Assembly (NCBI RefSeq): GCF_000317475.1
Contig: NC_019729.1
Location: 7,103,445-7,167,444, forward strand
Length of the DNA stretch: 64,000 nt
DNA from: Oscillatoria nigro-viridis PCC 7112
Lineage (GTDB): Bacteria; Cyanobacteriota; Cyanobacteriia; Cyanobacteriales; Microcoleaceae
Direction of reading: 5' to 3'
The notes below the pieces were generated by a model. The model saw only the letters and a program-made list of their open reading frames with translations, did not search any database and was not told the DNA's origin. Each line of letters opens with the position of its first letter. Position 1 is the stretch's first letter. The position numbers and the translations under genes were made by a program. This document shows positions 8,550 to 17,847 of this stretch, piece by piece.

Positions 8550-9101
8550 TTACGGGCTGCGCCCAAAGCTCTTAAACATACGGACAACGGGGAGAAACTG
8601 ACTGTTTGGGAGAGAAATTTCAAACCGCTCAATCACCTGATAGTCAAATTTTGTGTAAAATGGCTCTCCCGCTAGCGTCGCAATCATCTCAACTTCCTTA
8701 AATCCAGCACGCTCAGCAGCCAGTTCGCATACTCGCATAATCTCACTTCCAATTCCTCGACGTGCCCATGCTGGATCAACAAAGAATGCACGAATCTTTG
8801 CCGAGTCGCTGTCTGGGTTGAGGAGGCTATCTTCTGGATTATTTTTGCCTGAATCACCTCCATAAAGCGTTTTACGCTTACTCCAACCACCGCAACCGAC
8901 AATTGTTTGGTGATTGTTCTGAGCAACAAAGTATGTTTGGTCTTGAATCAGTTGACTGTCAACCCCAAAAACTGTGCCCAGTGCGCCTTCAATCTGCTCT
9001 GAAGTATAGTAGCCTGCTTGCAAAGCTCTAGCAGAATCAGGAATTAAAGTTGTCAGCTTAGGAATGTCTTCTAAGGAAGCTAATCGAATACAAAAATCCA
9101 T
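8550..9101 (-). CDS. GNAT family N-acetyltransferase
   Basis: 183 residues. AWARRGIGSEIMRVCE near residue 113 is the acetyl-CoA pyrophosphate-binding loop (R/Q-x-x-G-x-G/A), preceded by the beta4 strand AKIRAFFVDPAW. A Cys/Trp-containing GCGGWSKRK segment is typical of a subgroup common in cyanobacteria. Acceptor substrate unknown. Complete, with ATG at 9101. Confidence 0.87.
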   Translation of the reverse strand: MDFCIRLASLEDIPKLTTLIPDSARALQAGYYTSEQIEGALGTVFGVDSQLIQDQTYFVAQNNHQTIVGCGGWSKRKTLYGGDSGKNNPEDSLLNPDSDSAKIRAFFVDPAWARRGIGSEIMRVCELAAERAGFKEVEMIATLAGEPFYTKFDYQVIERFEISLPNSQFLPVVRMFKSFGRSP

Positions 9102-9279
9102 TGAACCGATCGGCTAAACAAATCGCTCTCTTAGTTTGTCACATCCGTGAATGCGGCAATGCAGTGATCGCCCGATCGCCCACCCCAACTTTAAGCGAAC
9201 ACCCAAATCCCCAACCCTCCCCGTTTATTAAACTTTGTGGCAGGCTATGATTGACGGTTGGCAGCTTTTGAGAATCTAA

Positions 9280-10401
9280 ATGCTAAACACCAATACAATA
9301 ATTTCCAGCCTGCTGTTATTTATCCCAGTTTCCATCGCCGGACACTTTCTCGGCTGGGAATCCTCCACAATCTTTATCACCTCGGCTTTAGCCATCGTCC
9401 CTCTAGCGGCCTGGATGGGCACTGCCACTGAAGAAATCGCCGTCGTCCTCGGTGCCAATTTGGGGGGTTTGCTGAACGCTACCTTCGGAAATGCCACGGA
9501 ACTGATTATCGGCATCGTCGCCCTCAACGCTGGACTAATAGATGTTGTCAAGGCCAGCCTCACCGGTTCAATTATGAGCAACCTGCTGTTGGTGATGGGA
9601 TTTGCGATGCTGCTGGGAGGCTTGCGCTACAAAGAACAAGAATTTCAGCCGACAGTCGCCCGGTTGAATGCTTCAGCGATGAACTTAGCCGTGATTGCCA
9701 TTTTGGTGCCGACTGCAGTTAATGCCACCTCTATTGGCATCCCTCCGGCAACTATGCAGAACCTCTCTAGCGCTGTTGCTGTAGTCCTGATTGTCGTCTA
9801 CGTGCTGACGCTGCTGTTTTCGATGAAAACCCACAGTTATCTGTACGATGCAGGGGTAGCAGAAATAGAAATGCTCGAAGAATTAGCCGAAAGTAACTTA
9901 GCACCAGACAGTCCTGACCACAAAGTCAATCTGCCGCTGTGGGTTGGGGTGCTGTTGGCCTGTACCTTGATGGTAGCTGTCGAGTCGGAACTGCTGGTGG
10001 GTAGTCTGGAAGAAGCGACGGCGCGTTTGGGGCTGACATCACTGTTTACCGGGGTGATTTTAGTGCCGATTATTGGCAATGCGGCCGAACATACGACGGC
10101 GGTGACGGTGGCGATGAAAAATAAAATGGATTTGTCGGTTTCTGTGGCCGTGGGTTCGAGTTTGCAAATTGCTTTGTTTGTTGCCCCGGTGTTGGTTTTG
10201 GCAGGTTTTGCCTTGGGCAAACCGATGGACTTGAATTTCAACCCGTTTGAACTTGTAGCGGTTGCGGTGTCGGTGCTGATCGCCAATTCTATCAGTTCTG
10301 ACGGCAACTCTAACTGGCTCGAAGGTACTTTGCTGTTGGCAGCTTATACTGTTTTGGCGCTGGCGTTCTACTTCCATCCGGTAATTGAGGGACTTGTTTA
10401 A
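9280..10401 (+). CDS. cax: Calcium/proton exchanger (Cax)
   Basis: 373 residues, almost wholly hydrophobic, about 11 membrane segments. It has the two alpha-repeats of the CaCA superfamily: FGNATELIIGIVALN in the first half and IIGNAAEHTTAVTVAMKNK in the second, each with the GNxxE ion-binding motif. A hydrophilic acidic linker (EIEMLEELAESNLAPDSPDH) separates the halves. It exports Ca2+ (possibly Mn2+) from the cytoplasm in exchange for H+; cyanobacterial members are linked to salt and alkaline tolerance. Monocistronic. Confidence 0.95.
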   Translation: MLNTNTIISSLLLFIPVSIAGHFLGWESSTIFITSALAIVPLAAWMGTATEEIAVVLGANLGGLLNATFGNATELIIGIVALNAGLIDVVKASLTGSIMSNLLLVMGFAMLLGGLRYKEQEFQPTVARLNASAMNLAVIAILVPTAVNATSIGIPPATMQNLSSAVAVVLIVVYVLTLLFSMKTHSYLYDAGVAEIEMLEELAESNLAPDSPDHKVNLPLWVGVLLACTLMVAVESELLVGSLEEATARLGLTSLFTGVILVPIIGNAAEHTTAVTVAMKNKMDLSVSVAVGSSLQIALFVAPVLVLAGFALGKPMDLNFNPFELVAVAVSVLIANSISSDGNSNWLEGTLLLAAYTVLALAFYFHPVIEGLV

Positions 10402-11504
10402 CAGGCTTTCTTCTGCTGAAGGAAGAAGGCAGAAGGCAGATTTTTTTACTCCCCCAGTCCCCCACTCCCCTACTCTCACTTCTTTCTTCGAGAGTGGTGG
10501 TTGCGATCGTACAATTGAAATGTGGCTGCTTTCTCGTTATTAGTTCTGGTCTGTTTGTACATTATGTGCCCTCATCAGGGATTTGTGACCTCGATCGGCT
10601 GTGACAAACCACAAAACCTTTGGCCTCAACCCGATCGTTAGATCGCAGTGCCCCCGGTTATACAAAAACACGGGATGCTGAAGTCAAGCGAGACTAAAGC
10701 CTCCCTTGACTTCAGAGACCCTGCAACATTTCCATCAAGGGTGCTCATGAGTCTTTTACTAGGTGTGCTACGATCGTCATAAGTTGAAAATTGAGTCTAA
10801 CTAGAGAAAGTAAAACCTCGTACTCTTATTGTTGAGTACGTCGTCCCGCAAACACGGTGTTGCCGTCTAGGAAAACTCGTATTTGAACAAAAGCCGAACT
10901 AGATAAAGAGGACTAATCAAATACGGTATGCCATACCGGAATTAACGATTTTAGAGAAGACACCTCTAATGCGGCTTGAGTAATCTTGTCAAGGCAAGTA
11001 ACGCAAGCTGAATCAAAAATCTCACTCACCAAGAGTGCACAGAGGTTAATCTAATCGCTTAATACTTGATTAAACTTCCTCCGAGCTGCTGATGACAAGC
11101 ATATTGACAGAGGCGCAGTTGTGTGCAAAATTCTCAGAATAATGCCCAAAATCGGCAGGAAAAATTTTCTGGAAGAGTAAACGACGGTCGATTTAAAACT
11201 GACCAGCCTGTAAAAAGGTCGAACGGGATACCACGATTCGTTAAATTGGTTGAAAATAATGGTTAAACAATGGCTAAAAGCTTCCACAATAATAAATAGT
11301 TGTACAGACTTCAAAAAAAATAGGGTGCTGCTCCACCCGAATTTACGCCTGTGGACAAGTAAGAGCCGACTCTCTTGGCAGAAGCAGGAATCAGACCCTC
11401 TAGAAAATACTTCTAGTTGAATGGTGAAGCTTAGATAAGTTTAGCCAAGTTTTGTATAGCAGTGTCAAAGTAAAACTTGATAGAGCAACCTCAATCAGGG
11501 TTAT
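10402..11504. other. 1.1-kb gene-free region rich in hairpins
   Basis: No convincing reading frame, although short open pieces exist on both strands. Seen: an 11-bp-stem hairpin (10678-10715), CGTACTC-8 nt-GAGTACG (10819-10840), a 15-bp palindrome CGGTATGCCATACCG (10924-10938), and CACTC-5 nt-GAGTG near 11020. Not recognisable as rnpB, tmRNA or rRNA. It may be a non-coding RNA locus, a long leader of the kinase gene at 11505, or a decayed gene. Confidence 0.5.
10678..10715. other. Strong 11-bp hairpin
   Basis: CTGAAGTCAAG (10678-10688) and CTTGACTTCAG (10705-10715) are perfect inverted arms around a 16-nt loop. There is no T-run on either side, so it is not a standard terminator; a structured RNA element or protein-binding site is possible. 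Confidence 0.6.
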
Positions 11505-13574
11505 GTGGCTTCTGTGAGTTATTGCCTCAATCCCAAATGCCCGAATCCCTCCGATCCAGCCAACTCTGGCAAATCCGCGTGTATCCACTGCGGGTCTGAA
11601 CTTTTGTTGCAAGGTAGATATCGGCTAGTCGCGCCTCTCGGAGGCGGTGGCTTTGGCAGAACATTTGAAGTGGACGACAACGGCTCCCGAAAAGTGCTCA
11701 AAGTCCTGCTCAAAGAACATCCCAAAGCTGTAGAACTTTTTAAGCAAGAAGCCGACGTATTGGTCAGGCTGAGACACCCAGGTATTCCAAAAGTCGATCG
11801 CGACGGTTATTTTACATTTTCGCCAGCTCACAGCACAGAGTCTTTTCACTGTCTGGTGATGGAGAAAATTGCTGGTGCCAATTTGCAAGACTGGCTGAAA
11901 CATCGGGGTCGCCCGATCAGTCAAGAACAAGCTGTAAACTGGCTCAAACAACTGTCGGAAATTTTAGACCAAGTTCACCGCCTCAACTATTTCCATCGGG
12001 ATATCAAGCCGCACAATATTATGTGCAAGCCAAACGGGCAGTTAGTGCTGATTGACTTCGGGACTGCTCGGGAAGTGTCGGCGACTTATTTCGCTAAGGT
12101 GGGCCAGGGGCAAAATGTGACTGGTATTGTTTCCCCGGGCTACACGCCGCCGGAACAAACTAATGGCAAGGCTGTTCCCCAGTCGGATTTTTTTGCTTTG
12201 GGGCGCACTTTTGTTTATTTGCTGACTGGAAAGCCGCCGACTGCCTTTCCAGAGAACCCGCGCACGGGCAGATTAATGTGGCGCAAAGGAGCTCCTCAGG
12301 TTTCCGACGCCGTGGCTAATGTCATCGATTACCTGATGGCGCCTTTTCCGGGCAATCGACCTCAAAGTCCCCAGATGGTTTTGCAGTGCTTGGAGGAAAT
12401 TAATCTCGACGGCGCGGAAACTCAGTTGCCCACTCAGTTGCCGACGACGGGGCAAACTAAAATTCGCGCCACTGCCGGGGAGGCTGGGGCGAAGAAGCAG
12501 ACTTCTGTAAACCGCCTCAGACCTCTGAATTCGGGATTGAACAAGACAGAGAAAAATGTTTTTGATTGGAAAAAGAAGTTGCTGGCGGGCACGGCTGTTT
12601 TGATGGTGAGTATTGGCGCGTCTCAAATTTACGGTTCGCTGCGTTACGGGGTGTTTCCAGCAAACCCGGTGTGGCTGCTGTCTACTTTACCTAGCACTCA
12701 GTTTTTGCAAAGAAGTTTGGATAATGTCGGGAGTGTAAATGCGATCGCCCTGTCGCCTGACGGTAAAACTTTGGTCAGCGCTAGCTTTGGGACGATTAGA
12801 ATTTGGAATGTGAGGACGGGACGCCTGGTGCGGACTCTCAATTCGGTGCATTCTAAAAAATCGGTCAACACGCTGGCGGTGAGCCCGGACGGCTCGATTT
12901 TGGCCAGCGGGGGCGGCGACAAGAATGTGATTCTCTGGGATTTGAAGACGGGGCGACGGATGCGGACGATTCCCGCTCACACAGCCCCCGTCAACGCCAT
13001 CGCTTTTAGCAGGGACGGTCAAACTCTCGCTAGCGGCAGCGATGACAAAACTGTTCGCTTGTGGGATGTCAAAACCGGCAGCAGGTTGCGGACTTTGAGC
13101 GGCCACGCCGGAGGAGTAAACGCGATCGCTTTTAGCAGGGACGGTCAAACTCTCGCTAGCGGCAGCGATGACAAAACTGTGCGTTTGTGGAATCTCAATA
13201 CCGGAGAAGTCAGAAGAATTATCACAGGTCACGGGGGCCCGGTTAATGCTGTGGCTTTTAGCCCCAACGGGAAAACTGTGGCTAGTGCTAGCACCGACAA
13301 TACGATCCGTTTGTCCAACGTGCAAGACGGGAAGCGCACTCGCACTTTTAAAGGGCATTCGGGTCGGGTGAGGACGATCGCCTTTAGCCCGGACAGCCGC
13401 ACTTTGATTAGCGGGGGCGGAGATATTATAGTTTGGGATTTGAAGACGGGAAAAGAAAGAAACACTCTTTCTGGTCACAGTCAGTTTGTGAGTTCTGTTG
13501 CTATTGCCAGAGATAGCAAGACTTTTGTGAGCGGCAGTCCCGATCGGACTATTAAGATTTGGCGAATGCCATAA
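11505..13574 (+). CDS. Serine/threonine protein kinase with zinc ribbon, membrane helix and WD40 propeller
   Basis: 689 residues. Cys7/12/26/29 (YCLNPKCPNP...SACIHCG) form an N-terminal zinc ribbon typical of cyanobacterial kinases. Kinase domain about 38-310: glycine loop LGGGGFGRTF, Lys66, HRDIKPHNIM (164-173), DFGTAR (184-189), PGYTPPEQ. Linker, then a membrane helix near 364-380 (LLAGTAVLMVSIGAS), then seven WD40 repeats (about 405-689), probably an extracytoplasmic ligand-sensing propeller. Two adjacent WD repeats are almost identical in DNA (around 12988-13060 and 13114-13186), a recent 126-bp duplication. GTG at 11505 has an AGGG five bases upstream; GTG at 11514, giving MSYCLNP, is the start usual for homologues and may be the true one. 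Confidence 0.92.
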   Translation: MASVSYCLNPKCPNPSDPANSGKSACIHCGSELLLQGRYRLVAPLGGGGFGRTFEVDDNGSRKVLKVLLKEHPKAVELFKQEADVLVRLRHPGIPKVDRDGYFTFSPAHSTESFHCLVMEKIAGANLQDWLKHRGRPISQEQAVNWLKQLSEILDQVHRLNYFHRDIKPHNIMCKPNGQLVLIDFGTAREVSATYFAKVGQGQNVTGIVSPGYTPPEQTNGKAVPQSDFFALGRTFVYLLTGKPPTAFPENPRTGRLMWRKGAPQVSDAVANVIDYLMAPFPGNRPQSPQMVLQCLEEINLDGAETQLPTQLPTTGQTKIRATAGEAGAKKQTSVNRLRPLNSGLNKTEKNVFDWKKKLLAGTAVLMVSIGASQIYGSLRYGVFPANPVWLLSTLPSTQFLQRSLDNVGSVNAIALSPDGKTLVSASFGTIRIWNVRTGRLVRTLNSVHSKKSVNTLAVSPDGSILASGGGDKNVILWDLKTGRRMRTIPAHTAPVNAIAFSRDGQTLASGSDDKTVRLWDVKTGSRLRTLSGHAGGVNAIAFSRDGQTLASGSDDKTVRLWNLNTGEVRRIITGHGGPVNAVAFSPNGKTVASASTDNTIRLSNVQDGKRTRTFKGHSGRVRTIAFSPDSRTLISGGGDIIVWDLKTGKERNTLSGHSQFVSSVAIARDSKTFVSGSPDRTIKIWRMP

Positions 13575-13706
13575 TTATTAGTTATTGGTTATTGGTTATT
13601 TGTGATTAGAAGAGTGGAAATAACTAATAACCAAGTAGCAATTATATCATCTCCGGTGACTTAACCATCATATAATCGAAGGGTATTCTCAAATTTCCTC
13701 CTATCT

Positions 13707-14870
13707 CTAAACAGAGATGAAATCTTCAGTGCCCATGAGATTGGGAGCAACGCCTGTCAAAGCAGCTAAAACTTCACCGCTGCTAGCTAATCCAATTAAT
13801 GTGCCGTTAGTTCCAGCGGAAATTGATAGTTGTCCGAAAGTCAAGCCATTAATTAATTGAATGGTATCTTGACCGTTGCCGAAATCAGAGATTGTATCAA
13901 CTCCCAACCCCGCACCTAAAACAAATACATCGTTGCCCGCGCCGCCGACAAGATTATCGTCGCCCAAACCGCCGTTGAGGGTGTCAAAACCTTTGCCACC
14001 AGACAGGTAGTCGCTGCCGTCGCCACCATTAAGGATATCATTGCCCCGCAAACCAGTCAGCAGGTCATCGCCTGCCAAACCGTTGATGAGATCGTTGCCT
14101 GGAGTGCCTGTCAGGTTGTCGTTGCCGGGAGTGCCGTTGATGGCGTTTGGAGAGTTATTGATGCCGCCTGGAGTGTTGCCGATGTCAGCAACGAATACGT
14201 CTGGGCCGTTGTTGGTATCTCCCGGCACGAGATTGGCGGCCAAAGATGAAAACGCCACTTTCTGCCCGTTGGCCGAGATAGAGGGGTAATTGGAGAAGTT
14301 GTTCCCCTGATTGCCTGCTGAGTCAACAAAGGCGCGGGTGGTGGTATTGGTTAACAAGTCGCGCACGAAGATGTCGGTTTGATTGTTAGTATCCCCCGGC
14401 ACGAGGTTAGCGGCATCAGATAAAAACGCCACAAACCTCCCGTCGGCTGAGATGGAGGGAGAGAAGGAGTTGCTGTTCCCCGGATTGCCTGCTGAGTCTA
14501 CAGAGACGCGGGTGGTGGTATTGGTTAACAAGTCCCGCACGAAGATGTCTCCGGTATTGCTAGTATCCCCCGGCACGAGGTTAGCGGCATCAGAAGAAAA
14601 CGCCACAAACCGCCCGTCGGCTGAGATGGAGGGAGGGAAAGAGTAGCGGTTCGCCTGGTTGCCTGCTGAGTCTACAGAGACGCGGGTGGTGGTATTGGTT
14701 AACAAGTCCCGCACGAAGATGTCCTCGCTATTGTTAGTGTCCCCCGGCACGAGGTTGGTGGAAATAGATCCAAACGCCACAAACTGCCCGTCGGCTGAGA
14801 TGGAGGGGAACAGCGAGTAGCTGTTCCCCGGATTGCCTGCTGAGTCTACAGAGACGCGAGTAATAGTCAT
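13707..14870 (-). CDS. PD40-repeat/RTX calcium-binding protein
   Basis: 387 residues. Residues 1-230 are four near-identical units of about 57 residues (RVSVDSAGNxxN...PSISADGRFVAFxS...NLVPGDTNN...DIFVRDLLTNTT), TolB-like PD40 beta-propeller blades; their DNA is also nearly identical, so the array is recently amplified. Residues 240-310 are RTX nonapeptides (GTPGNDNLTG, GGDGSDYLSG, GGAGNDVFVLG) that bind Ca2+. The C-terminus (ISDFGNGQDTIQL...MGTEDFISV) is the standard cyanobacterial RTX end. No N-terminal signal peptide, consistent with type I secretion through a C-terminal signal. Function unknown; adhesin or enzyme-less surface protein. Confidence 0.85.
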   Translation of the reverse strand: MTITRVSVDSAGNPGNSYSLFPSISADGQFVAFGSISTNLVPGDTNNSEDIFVRDLLTNTTTRVSVDSAGNQANRYSFPPSISADGRFVAFSSDAANLVPGDTSNTGDIFVRDLLTNTTTRVSVDSAGNPGNSNSFSPSISADGRFVAFLSDAANLVPGDTNNQTDIFVRDLLTNTTTRAFVDSAGNQGNNFSNYPSISANGQKVAFSSLAANLVPGDTNNGPDVFVADIGNTPGGINNSPNAINGTPGNDNLTGTPGNDLINGLAGDDLLTGLRGNDILNGGDGSDYLSGGKGFDTLNGGLGDDNLVGGAGNDVFVLGAGLGVDTISDFGNGQDTIQLINGLTFGQLSISAGTNGTLIGLASSGEVLAALTGVAPNLMGTEDFISV

Positions 14871-14941
14871 AAGCTCTCATATTTAAGAGTACAAGGAAGG
14901 AGATTTCCTAATGTTACTCACAGTACACAAGATAGGCAAGC

Positions 14942-15574
14942 TCATATTCCTCGCCCGTTTTTCGCAAATTCATCAACAGTTTGCTGCGATAATTCGTGAA
15001 CAGCCATCGCTTGCAATACATCAAAAGGCAATGTCAAATGATCGGCGCCAGCTAATAAAGTCTTTACCGCTTCTTCCGGCGATTTAATGCTAGCTGCCAA
15101 AATCTCCGTATTAGTTTGCTTCAACACATTTGCCATATCTTGCACTAAGGAAAAACCGTCTCCCAACAATCTGGTGGCGCGATTCACGTAGGCGATCGCA
15201 TATTTTGCACCCGCTTCTGCTGAGACAACTGCTTGTGATGCGCTGTATATCGCCGTCACCGCGCAAGGAATGGACGGTGACAAATGCGCTACTGCTTGGA
15301 AACCAGTCGCGGTTGCGGGAACTTTCAACACTGTTTGCTGTCCAATTAATTCAAAAGCCGCTTTTCCTTCTGCTACCATGCCATCAAAATCAGATGCAGT
15401 TAGCTGATAATACACTTCCCCCGGAATCAGTTTTGCCAGTTGTTTGAGCGTCACATCTGGAGATAAATCGCTTTTTCCCAGGAGGGTTGGATTAGTAGTA
15501 ATACCCGAGAGCCAGCCGAACTTGCTCGCCCATGCGGCTTCGGCTACAATTGCAGTATCGAGATAAATTCCCAT
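14942..15574 (-). CDS. Transaldolase family protein (FSA/TalC-like)
   Basis: 210 residues from ATG at 15574 (MGIYLDTA), chosen over a 26-codon longer frame because family members begin MxIFLDTA. Asp6, the TTNPTLL motif (26-32), and TVLKVPATATG with the Schiff-base Lys84 mark the small transaldolase/fructose-6-phosphate aldolase class. Length fits FSA (about 215). Reaction: transfer or aldol cleavage of a dihydroxyacetone unit; which of the two cannot be told. Stands alone. Confidence 0.87.
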   Translation of the reverse strand: MGIYLDTAIVAEAAWASKFGWLSGITTNPTLLGKSDLSPDVTLKQLAKLIPGEVYYQLTASDFDGMVAEGKAAFELIGQQTVLKVPATATGFQAVAHLSPSIPCAVTAIYSASQAVVSAEAGAKYAIAYVNRATRLLGDGFSLVQDMANVLKQTNTEILAASIKSPEEAVKTLLAGADHLTLPFDVLQAMAVHELSQQTVDEFAKNGRGI

Positions 15575-15836
15575 CAGCTCTACACCTTTATTTTTTGAGT
15601 TTATTCTGAGTTTTCCGAGGCTTAGTTTCAATTCGATCTCACAGAGCGTCAAATTGATTGTTAGGTCTTAACTGTAGCAGATTTGTGAAAACATCGCTAG
15701 CAAGTAAAAATAACAATTAAGTGATGGGGATCACCTCACTTGCTGATTACGATCGTCACGTAAGAAAACTTCTATCGCCAAATCCCGGAAACAAACAATT
15801 TATATTTGTAGTATGGGTTATGTATGCGATAACTCA

Positions 15837-15846
15837 AGGAGGTGAC
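15837..15846 (+). promoter_or_regulatory. Perfect Shine-Dalgarno deciding the start at 15854
   Basis: AAGGAGGTGA lies 7 bases before ATG 15854. A GTG at 15842 in the same frame sits inside this site, so the ATG is the start. Confidence 0.8.
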
Positions 15847-15853
15847 TCATAAA

Positions 15854-16081
15854 ATGAGAGAAAAAGAAAATCATCAGTCACAAGTCGGTCTTGAGGTATC
15901 TTGTGACAAAGCGGAGTTGAAAAAACCAGCATCAGCCACTCAAGACTTGTCAGAAAATGATAATTCTCAAACCGAGTCTCAAGCATTTGAAAATCACGGT
16001 GAAGATGGTTTGAAGGCTCTAGGACGCTTAATGATGGTGAGTCTAACTTGGTCGCTGGCAGGACTTTCTAAACGCAAGTAA
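15854..16081 (+). CDS. Small hypothetical protein
   Basis: 75 residues, MREKENHQSQ to LAGLSKRK. The first 55 residues are polar and acidic (many Glu, Ser, Asn), probably disordered; the last 20 (GRLMMVSLTWSLAGLSKRK) form one short amphipathic or weak membrane helix with a basic end. No family recognised. The very strong ribosome site supports it being a real, well-translated gene. Confidence 0.65.
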   Translation: MREKENHQSQVGLEVSCDKAELKKPASATQDLSENDNSQTESQAFENHGEDGLKALGRLMMVSLTWSLAGLSKRK

Positions 16082-16452
16082 ATTTTTGGGTTATTGGTTA
16101 TATCGTTTCCGGTTGGATGGGCACGATCGAGTCAAGGTCGCACAATTCCACATTCCCCCACGGACTACTCCCCATCATGTATGAGTGTAACCGGAATTGA
16201 TATTATTGGTTATTGGTAATCAAGACTGGTATTTTGCCAGAGTGCCATGAATCTTTAAGTTTTAATATCCAATTCCTAATCTCTCGCCTGTGCTTTTTAT
16301 AGTACAGGCTTGCCCATTTCCCAATCGGATGGGACTCCATGCTTCATCCCTGGGCTTCGCCCAATTCCCAATATCAAACTTTTATTTAGATCGACCGTTT
16401 TGGCGGTTGCTATAAATCCGCCCCAAAGACACAATATTGTTGTCCGGATCTG
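16082..16452. other. Intergenic stretch without genes
   Basis: Contains fragments of GGTTATTGGTTAT-type short repeats and nothing else that I can identify. It separates two convergent genes. Confidence 0.5.
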
Positions 16453-17634
16453 CTATTTAATATTTTCCGAACCTACTGCCTCAGAAATCGAATTAAATCC
16501 TTTTTCTTCTAACTTTTGCAGCAAACCTTGGAGAATCCGACGCACCATCCAAGGCCCTTCGTAAACCCAACCGGTGTAAACTTGAATTAAACTGGCACCG
16601 GCTGCTATTTTTTCCCAAGCATCTTCGGCGGTGAAAATGCCGCCAACTCCAATTATGGGTAATTCGCCTTTTGTATATTGCCAGATAAATCGGATTACTT
16701 CTGTCGATCGCTCCCGCACTGGAAGCCCGCTAATTCCCCCGGCTTCTTCGGCGATGGGTTTGCCTGTTTCTCGCAATATTTGTGTTTTCAGTCCGTCGCG
16801 GCGGATGGTGGTATTGGTGGCGATAATTCCTGCTAGTTGGTAGGTTTTTGCTATGTCGAGGATTGATGCGATCGCCTCTGACTCCAAATCCGGCGCAATC
16901 TTGACTAAAATTGGCTTGATTCCCCGATTTTCTTGTTGCAAAATTTCCAAAATTGTGCTAAGCCCAGCAGCATCTTGGAGCGATCGCAACCCCGGCGTAT
17001 TCGGAGAGGAAACATTCACTACAAAATAGTCGCCCCAATCTTTCAGCAGCTTAAAACTCTCCAAATAGTCGGCTGCTGCTTGCTCTAACGGTGTTACCTT
17101 AGATTTACCGAGATTGATGCCCAAGGGGAATGGGGACTGAGCCATGGGGCGCGAGGCATCGAATTGTGACTGTTTCTGTGCTGCCTGAAACCGGGCTGCC
17201 ATTGCCGCGGCTCCTTGATTGTTAAATCCCATGCGGTTGAGGACTGCACTGTCCTCCGTCAAGCGAAACAAGCGAGGTTGGGGGTTTCCCGGCTGTGGTT
17301 GACAAGTGACAGTGCCGAGTTCGGCAAAGCCAAAGCCAAAATTTGCCCAAATGTCAGCAGCTACGCCGTTTTTATCAAATCCGGCGGCTAAGCCGACAGG
17401 ATTGTTAAAGCTCAGTCCCCACAAAGATTGTTCGACGCGAGAATCTTGGACTCCCAAAGATTTCTGCAATCGAGAGAGCATTTGGCTGGTTGCCGGGTTT
17501 GACTGGGTTCTGGCTGCGAGTTCGAGAATTTGGAGAGTGCGGTTGTGCAGCCACTCGGCATCGGTTTTCAATACGGAAAACAACAGCGGCCGTACACCTG
17601 ATTGATAAATATCCAATGATTTGTACTGGGGCAA
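16453..17634 (-). CDS. pyrD: Quinone-dependent dihydroorotate dehydrogenase
   Basis: 393 residues. [35 protein letters not shown] and [14 protein letters not shown] are the class 2 PyrD signatures; [18 protein letters not shown] supplies the catalytic Ser (class 2 uses Ser, class 1 Cys) and [19 protein letters not shown] the FMN phosphate site. It oxidises dihydroorotate to orotate, passing electrons to quinone, the fourth step of pyrimidine synthesis, at the membrane. Length is slightly above the usual 340-380 because of a Gln/Ala-rich segment near 150-165. Divergent from the GAF sensor gene. Confidence 0.95.
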   Translation of the reverse strand: MPQYKSLDIYQSGVRPLLFSVLKTDAEWLHNRTLQILELAARTQSNPATSQMLSRLQKSLGVQDSRVEQSLWGLSFNNPVGLAAGFDKNGVAADIWANFGFGFAELGTVTCQPQPGNPQPRLFRLTEDSAVLNRMGFNNQGAAAMAARFQAAQKQSQFDASRPMAQSPFPLGINLGKSKVTPLEQAAADYLESFKLLKDWGDYFVVNVSSPNTPGLRSLQDAAGLSTILEILQQENRGIKPILVKIAPDLESEAIASILDIAKTYQLAGIIATNTTIRRDGLKTQILRETGKPIAEEAGGISGLPVRERSTEVIRFIWQYTKGELPIIGVGGIFTAEDAWEKIAAGASLIQVYTGWVYEGPWMVRRILQGLLQKLEEKGFNSISEAVGSENIK

Positions 17635-17847
17635 TTTACAAATTAGAAAGGAGAAGGGGAATAAAAATATTCACGAGCAGACAGCGAAGGCGAAGTTTTT
17701 ACTTCAACTTCGATCGACTTTATCCAATGTTTGAGATTGAAGGATAAGTGAGACGATTATATTATAAGTTGACTCTTTTGCATTTTAATTTTTTGAATTT
17801 TTAAGTTAGTAATTTTAAATTAGACAAAGGTGCGGGGAAGCTTGGAA

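Noticed and set aside
11051-11314. 87-codon minus ORF in the hairpin-rich region
   Set aside because: No homology that I recognise, and no ribosome site; composition follows AT-rich non-coding DNA.
10402-11504. rnpB, tmRNA or 6S RNA in the gene-free region
   Set aside because: None of the conserved cores that I know for these RNAs is present.
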